DNA from: Proteles cristata cristata
Lineage: Eukaryota > Chordata > Mammalia > Carnivora > Hyaenidae
NCBI GenBank assembly: GCA_017311185.1
Contig: JAESUZ010000771.1
Span: 1,682,001-1,746,000, forward strand
Length of the DNA: 64,000 nt
Direction of reading: 5' to 3'
In this document: piece by piece, positions 58,028 through 64,000 of the stretch
Numbering within the stretch: position 1 is the stretch's first letter
Layout: the number at the start of each line of letters is the position of its first letter
Translations under genes and position numbers: made by a program
The notes under the pieces: generated by a model
The model's database searches: none
Seen by the model: the letters and a program-made list of their open reading frames with translations, nothing else
Told to the model about the DNA's origin: nothing

Positions 58028-58090
58028 ATCTGCAAGAGAGAGAGAGCTCTAGTGGGGGAGAGGGGCAGAGGGAGAGAGAGAGAAATTCTT

Positions 58091-58512
58091 TTTAAAAAAA
58101 TTTTTTTGGGGCGCCTGGGTGGCTTAGTCGGTTAAGCGTCCGACTTTCGCTTAGGTCATGATCTCGTGGTTCCTGGGTTCGAGCCCCGCGTCGGGCTCTG
58201 TACTGACTGCCAGCTCGGTGCCTGGAGCCTGTTTCAGTTTGTGACTCCCTCTCTCTCTGACCCTCCCCTGTTCACGCTGTCTCTCTCTCTCTCCTAGAAA
58301 TAAATAAAACATTTTTAAAAAATTTTTTTTATGTTTATTTTTGAGACAGAGAGTGTGAGTGGGGGAGAGGCAGACACAGAATGTTAATCAGGCTCCAGGT
58401 ACTGAGCTGTCAACACAGAGCCTGATGTGGGGCTCGAACTCATGAGCTTTGAGATCAAGGCCTGAGCTGAAGTCAGACGCCTAACTGACTGAGCCACCCA
58501 GGTGCTCTGAAC
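58091..58512 (-). mobile_element. CAN SINE A inside the outer SINE
   Basis: Reverse copy; body 58330-58508, with its T-rich tail (58091-58107) separated by a forward SINE. Flanked by agagaaattctt at 58079-58090 and 58513-58524. Confidence 0.88.
58108..58312 (+). mobile_element. CAN SINE, derived subtype, in the tail of SINE A
   Basis: Forward copy with GGCTTAG, GACTTTCGCTTAGG and GACTGCCAGCTC. Flanked by tttttaaaaaaattttttt-type sequence on both sides (about 58090-58107 and 58312-58330). Confidence 0.94.
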
Positions 58513-58524
58513 AGAGAAATTCTT

Positions 58525-58744
58525 TTTTTTTTTTAATTTTTTTTTTTCTACGAGAGAGAGAGAGAGAGACAGCGTGAGCAGGGGAGGGTCAGAGAGAGAG
58601 GGAGTCACAGACTGAAACAGGCTCCAGGCTCGGAGCTGGCAGTCAGCACAGAGCCTGACACGGGGCTCGAACCCACGAACCGCGAGATCATGACCTGAGC
58701 GAAAGTCAGACGCTTAACCGACTAAGCCACCCGGGCGCCCCTAA
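58525..58744 (-). mobile_element. CAN SINE B, derived subtype, inside the outer SINE
   Basis: Reverse copy with head CCACCCGGGCGCCCC. Flanked by agagaaattctt (58513-58524) and acagaaattctt (58745-58756), the same site that flanks SINE A. Confidence 0.94.
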
Positions 58745-59043
58745 ACAGAAATTCTTAAGCAGACTCTATGCTCATCACAGAGCCCCATGTGGGTTTCGAT
58801 CCCACAATCCTGGGATCATGACCTGCGTCGGAATCAAGAGCTGGATACTCAACCGACTAAGCCACCCAGAGGCCCAGATGTTATCAATTTCTTTATACAG
58901 ATTTTACTCTTACATTATACTTCAGTATTGCATATTTTGTTGTTGTTCTTATGATAGAATTTTTAAAATTCTGCTTCATTTTCTTTCCCTTTTACATTTA
59001 AGTTTCTGGTTCATTGTTGCCAATATATAGAAAGAATAGATTT

Positions 59044-59246
59044 AAAAATTTTTTTTAAATATTTATTTTTGAAAGAGAGAGACAGACCATGAACAAGGAA
59101 GAGGCAGAGAGAGAGAGATACAGAATCTGAAGCGGGCTTCAGGCTCTGAGCTAACTGTCAGCACAGCGCCCGACACGGGCCTCAAACTCACAAACAGTGA
59201 GATCACAACCTGAGCCAAAGTACGATGCTTAACCAACTGAGCCACC
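59044..59246 (-). mobile_element. CAN SINE, intermediate subtype, head-truncated
   Basis: Reverse copy with GAGCTAACTGTCAGCAC; the last GGTGCCCC of the head is missing. TSD agaaagaatagattt at 59029-59043 and 59247-59261, perfect. Confidence 0.94.
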
Positions 59247-60002
59247 AGAAAGAATAGATTTTTATGTGTTGACTTCGCACCAAGAAACTTTTATAAACTC
59301 TCTTATGATTTCTCATAATTCATCTCTTTACTTCTTTAGATTGTTTCCTGTACATAAGCATATCATACGTGCATTGTTATTGGAGTTGCAGGAAATGCAG
59401 ATTACTCTGGAGAGACCTGACTAGCAGCTGTGGAGTCCTCCTTCAGGAAAGGACATGGGATCCAGCTGCAAGGAGCAGAGGTGTAGCTGAGCCTCCAGCT
59501 GTTAGCACCTCTCAGGTTCGCCTCAGCTTTCAAGCCAAGGCCATGCTATTTTTCCAGAAAGGCCCTCCCCACTGATTGAGTACAGAGGGTGAACTACAGA
59601 ACAGGCCAATTCTTCTCAGTGCAAAGTCTTTTTAATGCGCAAGTTTTGCTCTGAAATTCATCACTGGGTTGCCTGAGACTCTGTCAGATGTGCATTGTGG
59701 CCTATGTATCTCCTGCCCGTGTATTACTCCCAAATAAGCCCCTTGAATTCCTGACTCCCTCTCAACATGTGCTTCACAGAGAACCCAATGACATTGGCAC
59801 ATTGATGTATTTATAATAACGAGTCTTTCCATCCAAGAAAATATATGTCCCCATTTATTCTATTCTTTAATGCCCTTCAGGAAAATTTCATAGTTTTGTT
59901 CTTATTCACTTTGCACATTCTTCAGCTCATTACTAAATTTTTAAAAGGTTTTTCTCTTAAGTAAATGAGATATCTTATCATACCTTTTATTTATGTATTT
60001 TA

Positions 60003-60190
60003 CTTTATTTTAAGTTTACTTATTATGAGAGAGATTACGCACACATGTGTGAGTAGGGGGAGGGCAGAGAGAGAGGAAGAGAAAATCCCAAGCAGACTGG
60101 TATAGAGCTCAATCCCACAAACCATGAGACCATGACCCAAGCCAAAATCAAGAGTTGGTTGCTTAACCGACTGAGCCACCCAGGCACCCC
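60003..60190 (-). mobile_element. CAN SINE, older
   Basis: Reverse copy. TSD ttatttatgtatttta at 59987-60002 and ttatttatatatttta at 60191-60206. Confidence 0.93.
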
Positions 60191-60289
60191 TTATTTATAT
60201 ATTTTAAAGCTACAATGTAGGTCATAAGGGTTTAAAACTGTTATATCTTTTCATTATTATTCATTTATAAATCATTTTTCTTTTGGTTT

Positions 60290-60750
60290 CCTCAAAATAA
60301 ACAAACATAAAGCTAACAACAACAACAAAAACCTACCTCCATTGGTAGGAGAATGGAGCAAATAAGCAAACTGATATATTCATACAATGGAATATTCATC
60401 TGTGATTAAAAATAATAATAAAGAACAAACTACTGATACACCCAAAACATGGATTGGATACACTTATAGACTTTGTGTTGAGCAAAAGAAGCCAGATGCG
60501 AAACAGCACATATTGAATTATTCCATGTATATGAAGTTCAAGAACTGGAAAAACTAATCAATAGGGATAGCAGAGAAAAACAGTAATTACCTCAAAGAGG
60601 GGCTGTCTGATGACTTGAAATGGGTACAAGGGAACTTTCTGGGGGATGTCACGTTCTATATCTTGATTTGGGTAAAAAGTCATCAAACTGTACACTTAAG
60701 ATTTGTTCCTTTCACTGTATATAAGTTATAGTTCCATAAATAAAACATAG
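60290..60750 (+). mobile_element. Old L1M LINE 3' end
   Basis: ORF2/3' UTR text: gatatattcatacaatggaat, gcaaaagaagccagatgcg, tattgaattattccatgtat, ccgtatatcttgatttggg-type wording (60655-60675), aaactgtacacttaagattt, ending ccataaataaaacatag. Confidence 0.7.
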
Positions 60751-60929
60751 TGTGTTTGGTTGGAGGACTCTGCTTTTCCTGTTGGTTCTCCACCTAAATA
60801 AATGACTACTCCGTTGTCAAATCCAGAATTTGAGGTTCCCACCTCTCCCTTCTGCCCCATGGGGTTGCTAATCACTCACGTATGTATGTCCATTATAGTC
60901 TAGCTCCCAAATGACTGCTCATGCTTCTT

Positions 60930-61275
60930 ACCTGTTATTATGACCGTGGCTCAGGCCTCAGGACCTTCTCTCACCTGCTTTGCTGCAGGGTCCTCCTATC
61001 TGATCTCCCCTCCATGTCACCTTCCTTACAGTAGGCAGACTGGTCTTTCTAAAATAAAAACCACATGTCCTACACAGCTTAACCCCATCCAAAGGCATCT
61101 TATTGCCCTAAGGATACAATCCTGATACATAAATATGCTTTAAAAGATCCTCCGTGACCCTGAGCTTGCCCCTTGCTCCCACGTAGCCCTACTTCTCCTT
61201 TCTAGCTTCTTTTACTCCTTATAGTCCAGCCATTACGGACTTCCTTCAGTTCCCTGAATCCTCTCTCTGTCCCTG

Positions 61276-61306
<31 letters not shown>

Positions 61307-61605
61307 CCCCACACACACATACATACACAATTTCTGACCTTTTGCTTAGAACATTCTCCCCACTTAAGCTGTCCTTTCCTCGTGGCTAACTTTTACTCAA
61401 CCTTCTGGTTTCAAATGAAATGTTGCTTTCTCAAGGGAAGCCTCCCCTGAAAGTCTTAACTAGATAACTATCTCTACCCCATGGTATGATCCCAAACCAC
61501 CTGTAACAAGCATCACACCTTTCTGTAATAATTTGTTAAAATGGCTGATACAGTAATTCCTCAATAAATATTTAGATGAATGAATCAGTGAATGAATGAG
61601 AGCAA
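60930..61605 (+). mobile_element. L2 LINE 3' region
   Basis: Reads gcagactggtctttctaaaa, taaccccatccaaaggcatc, aaagatcctccgtgaccctg, gaacattctccccactta, atgttgctttctcaaggg, ending cctcaataaatatttagatg then aatgaatgaatg. A (CT)n/(CA)n run lies at 61270-61325. Confidence 0.8.
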
Positions 61606-61839
61606 GGATGGGGGTGGGGGGAAAGCTAGCCACAAAATCCTGGTCATGGCAACCTATCTCACTCCCATATGAGGAGGTACCCAGGAAAGCGGAAGCCCAT
61701 TTGGGGTGAGCAGGGTTGTCTACTCTTCCTTAACTGGATATATTCCATCTATTGCCTCTCAATTTTATAGCAAGTACTTGTCCTTCAACTGCCTGATTTG
61801 TCGATTCTTAATCCTCAGACTGTAGGTGAGCAAATAACG

Positions 61840-61960
61840 CATACCCCCATTACGCAGGTGAGAAAAATGCAAGCACAGAAGGCATTGCTAATTGCTAAAA
61901 GTCACAGAAAAAGCTAACAGTAGAGCTGGTTTGGAACGAGTTCCCTAAGTTCCCAGGCTT
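61840..61960 (-). mobile_element. MIR SINE fragment (reverse)
   Basis: Reads cccccattacgcaggtgaga, gcacagaaggcattgctaatt, aaagtcacagaaaaagctaa, gtagagctggtttggaacg. Confidence 0.55.
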
Positions 61961-63109
61961 CAAATCACAACTCCATAATGGGGTTCTCTGTGACCCTGTA
62001 GGCCATGTGTCCCCAGACTGGCCTTTATGGGTAGTGGTGTTTAGAAATCTTATTGAAGCTCCTTTCATTCCCTATGTACCCTGTACCAGAAACCTGCTGT
62101 ACATCATTGACAAAGCCAGTTCTGTTCTGGGCCCCTGCTTGCTGCTGCCAGGCAGGGGACCCCGGCAGCCCTCCCCCTCATGCCCTGACTGAGTATCAGC
62201 CCCTGCTGGAGTCTTCACATGGCACCCCGCATGAATATGTGAGACCCACTGGTTGCCAAGCTGAATATGGCTCCAGATTATTCTAGGAAATAAATACATT
62301 GTTTTGCTCTGGATTGCAGGAATTGCTAATTAGGGATTTTTATTTTGGGCAGTGTTCCTTGGAGCTGGCAGACAGAAGGAGTAGGCGACTTGCTCCAGGG
62401 GCACTGTTAAAGCAAAAGGAACTATCCATTTCTGCCCCTGTTATGAGAACATGCCAGAGCCCATTGCCACCTAGCTCCTGCCCTCAGAGCCTGAGGCAGA
62501 GGTCTCTTGGAAGTTTTCCTGGATCCCAGTGGTATCCTCTTCTTGGGAAAGGCCCTCAAAACAAAAAGCCCCTTGTGGTCTCATCAGCTGTATATTACCC
62601 TGCCCCTAGCCAGATAATTGTCCTAGGGAGACAGCACAGGTCTTGCCTGGAACTGAGAATGAGAGTCTATTTATCACAGCAGGCTGACATGGAGAGCATC
62701 AAGTCCACTAGGTTTTCAGTCATCAATGAGAGAAAAGAGAAAGAGCTGAGAGTATTTGAAAAACTCTTAGCCTCTGATTCCACTAGCTCATGACACGCAG
62801 CTGTATCTCTACTCCCTTGTAGGTTGGTTGGTTGTTGGTTGATACTCCTTTGGAGTCTGTGAGCTGATAAATTCCGTTTGGGGTTGGGAGGGAGGGAGGG
62901 GTAATTCATTTATTTGGCCTAAACTAATTCAGGTTGCATTTCTGTCACTTGCAACCAGAAGCCTGGCCTTCTGATGGTTGTCAGGGTTTGAGGACACACA
63001 GAGGACTCAGGCTACGGCTCAGTGGCCTATCTATGGATAAACTGCCTGGGTATTTTAGAGTTATGCTGTCTGGTTCCAGAACATTGACCAATCTGCTTTA
63101 AAGCAATAT

Positions 63110-63212
63110 GGGCACTGTGGGTGGCTTGCACTGACTCCTCTGTCTCTTCTTCTCCCTGCCCCTTCCCCGCTAGCACTCGCTCCCTTTCTCAAAAATAAAT
63201 AAACATTTAAAG
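63110..63212 (+). mobile_element. CAN SINE with large internal deletion
   Basis: A head remnant (gggcactgtgggtggct) joins directly to the 3' part (gactcctctgtctcttctt ... caaaaataaataaacattt). The polymerase III promoter region is gone. Confidence 0.8.
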
Positions 63213-64000
63213 TAGTTTAAAGACAACTATTGTGAGAAGGGGAGGAGGAGAGAGGATAGAAGACAGTGAGATGAAGTCAGGTGAGAGGAAGCAGGAGAGG
63301 CCTGGGAGGAAAGAGATCCACTGAGGAGGTGGGGAGGCACAGCAGGCTTGTTTGTGATTCGAATTCTGTTCTAGAACTACAGGCCCTCAGGCCACTATCA
63401 GCCTCTTTTTCACCTTCTCAACTCAAGAACTGAAAAGCAATGCTCTGAACACCATTACCTAATCAAATAAAAATGTATATCAAACGTATACTATTGCCCA
63501 CAAAGGGGGAACCAGACTTAGACACAAAGAGGGCCAAAGGAGGCTGATTCCAAGTCCCAGGGTGGCTAGCAGTATGGAGAAGTCACTGAGTCCATCCCGC
63601 CCACCGCCTCTGACCCTTCTGGAACCCATCCCAGTCACACGTTTCCTGTGATCCTCTACCTCTCAGCTCTGTCCAATGTTGTCTTCCTTGTTCTCCTTTT
63701 CTCTGCCTCCCCCATGACCAGGAACTAAAAAGAACAAAAGCAAGGAGGGTACAGAAGCCCCCACACCCCACACCCCACTCCAGTCAGTGCCAGAACAGCC
63801 TGATCTCCAGTGCCCATTGTGGGAATGTGAACATTAGTAAAGTTCCCCTGGATCACAGAAAAGGAAATACTAAGGCCCTGCGGAAAGATTCCTATAATGT
63901 TTACAATGCAAATTAAAATATCACCAGAATACCTCTTGGTGCTTACCAGTTAACAGTTGACTCTCAATGCTGCTGTCTGGCTCCAAAACTGAAGCAATTT

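Larger units (their letters stand above)
57885..58877 (-). mobile_element. Outer CAN SINE hosting three further SINEs
   Basis: Two halves of one reverse SINE (58021-58078 and 58757-58877) are separated by three insertions. Its own TSD, atgttatcaatttcttta, is a perfect 18 bp at 57867-57884 and 58878-58895, which proves the outer limits. The tail side is an expanded (TA)n tract. Confidence 0.9.
53881..60280 (-). mobile_element. Old L1M LINE(s), antisense, heavily interrupted
   Basis: Reversed L1 text appears in several pieces: 53881-54890 (attgatatatagcttgtttc, gttgaacatcattttatctc, ttgccagtctttctaatgtgg), 55627-56010, 57531-57866, 58896-59028 and perhaps 59262-59360 and 59850-60280. The pieces are in a compatible order and are separated by younger SINEs and an L1, so they may be one old element, but I cannot prove it. 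59360-59850 does not look like L1 and is unassigned. Confidence 0.5.
61606..64000. other. Largely unique intergenic sequence
   Basis: No supported gene to the right edge. Contains a MIR-like piece (61840-61960) and a deleted SINE (63110-63212). An open stretch at 62299-62793 begins with TTG and has no recognisable family. Confidence 0.4.

Noticed and set aside
262..60190. tRNA-like starts (GGTGGCTCAGTCGGTTAAGC and GGTTCGAGCC) repeated across the window
   Set aside because: They belong to CAN SINE heads with A- and B-box-like promoter parts, not to tRNA genes.
62299..62793. 164-codon open frame in non-repeat sequence
   Set aside because: It begins with TTG, has no recognisable domain, no promoter or splice context that I can support, and ordinary base composition. 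Chance open frames of this length occur.

Overview
This is a mammalian nuclear window from a carnivoran of the suborder Feliformia. Two lines of evidence support that. It holds dozens of tRNA-Lys-derived CAN SINEs of the cat-type (SINEC_F) family, and several closely related LINE-1 3' ends. It also contains the first coding exon of ALMS1, the Alstrom syndrome gene, on the minus strand. Many SINEs belong to a distinct subtype that does not match the young domestic-cat subfamily as I remember it, so a non-felid feliform is possible. That is inference only.

Layout. Positions 1-3961 are the 5' end of ALMS1 intron 1, carrying five SINEs in alternating orientation. Positions 3962-4282 are ALMS1 coding exon 1 (107 codons, ending on a clean splice donor). 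The exon lies in a CpG island (about 3780-4530) with GC boxes and an RFX X-box-like site. All later ALMS1 exons lie to the left of the window. From about 4.6 to 64 kb I find no further gene that I can support. In human the interval upstream of ALMS1 is a long gene-poor stretch ending at EGR4, and this window fits that arrangement, with EGR4 expected beyond the right edge.

The intergenic part is a layered record of transposons. Old layers: L2, MIR, MER5/hAT and Tigger fossils, HAL1, old L1M elements, MaLR/ERVL remnants, a class I ERV pol fragment and a probable solo LTR. Younger layers: feliform L1 3' ends at 17.7, 25.3, 32.2, 50.5 and 56.0 kb, and many SINEs with readable target-site duplications. 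Nesting is deep at 22.9-25.1, 25.1-28.3 and 57.9-58.9 kb.

The least expected items are a retroposed 5' half of initiator tRNA-Met ending at the anticodon (19331-19373), two loci where one target site was used by more than one retrotransposon (25245/27762/28005 and 58079/58513/58745), and a graded series of SINE subtypes. A few repeat-free stretches (31.1-31.5, 42.1-42.7, 49.5-49.7, 53.5-53.9 kb) are candidate regulatory elements. I see no operon, CRISPR array or other novel multi-gene system.
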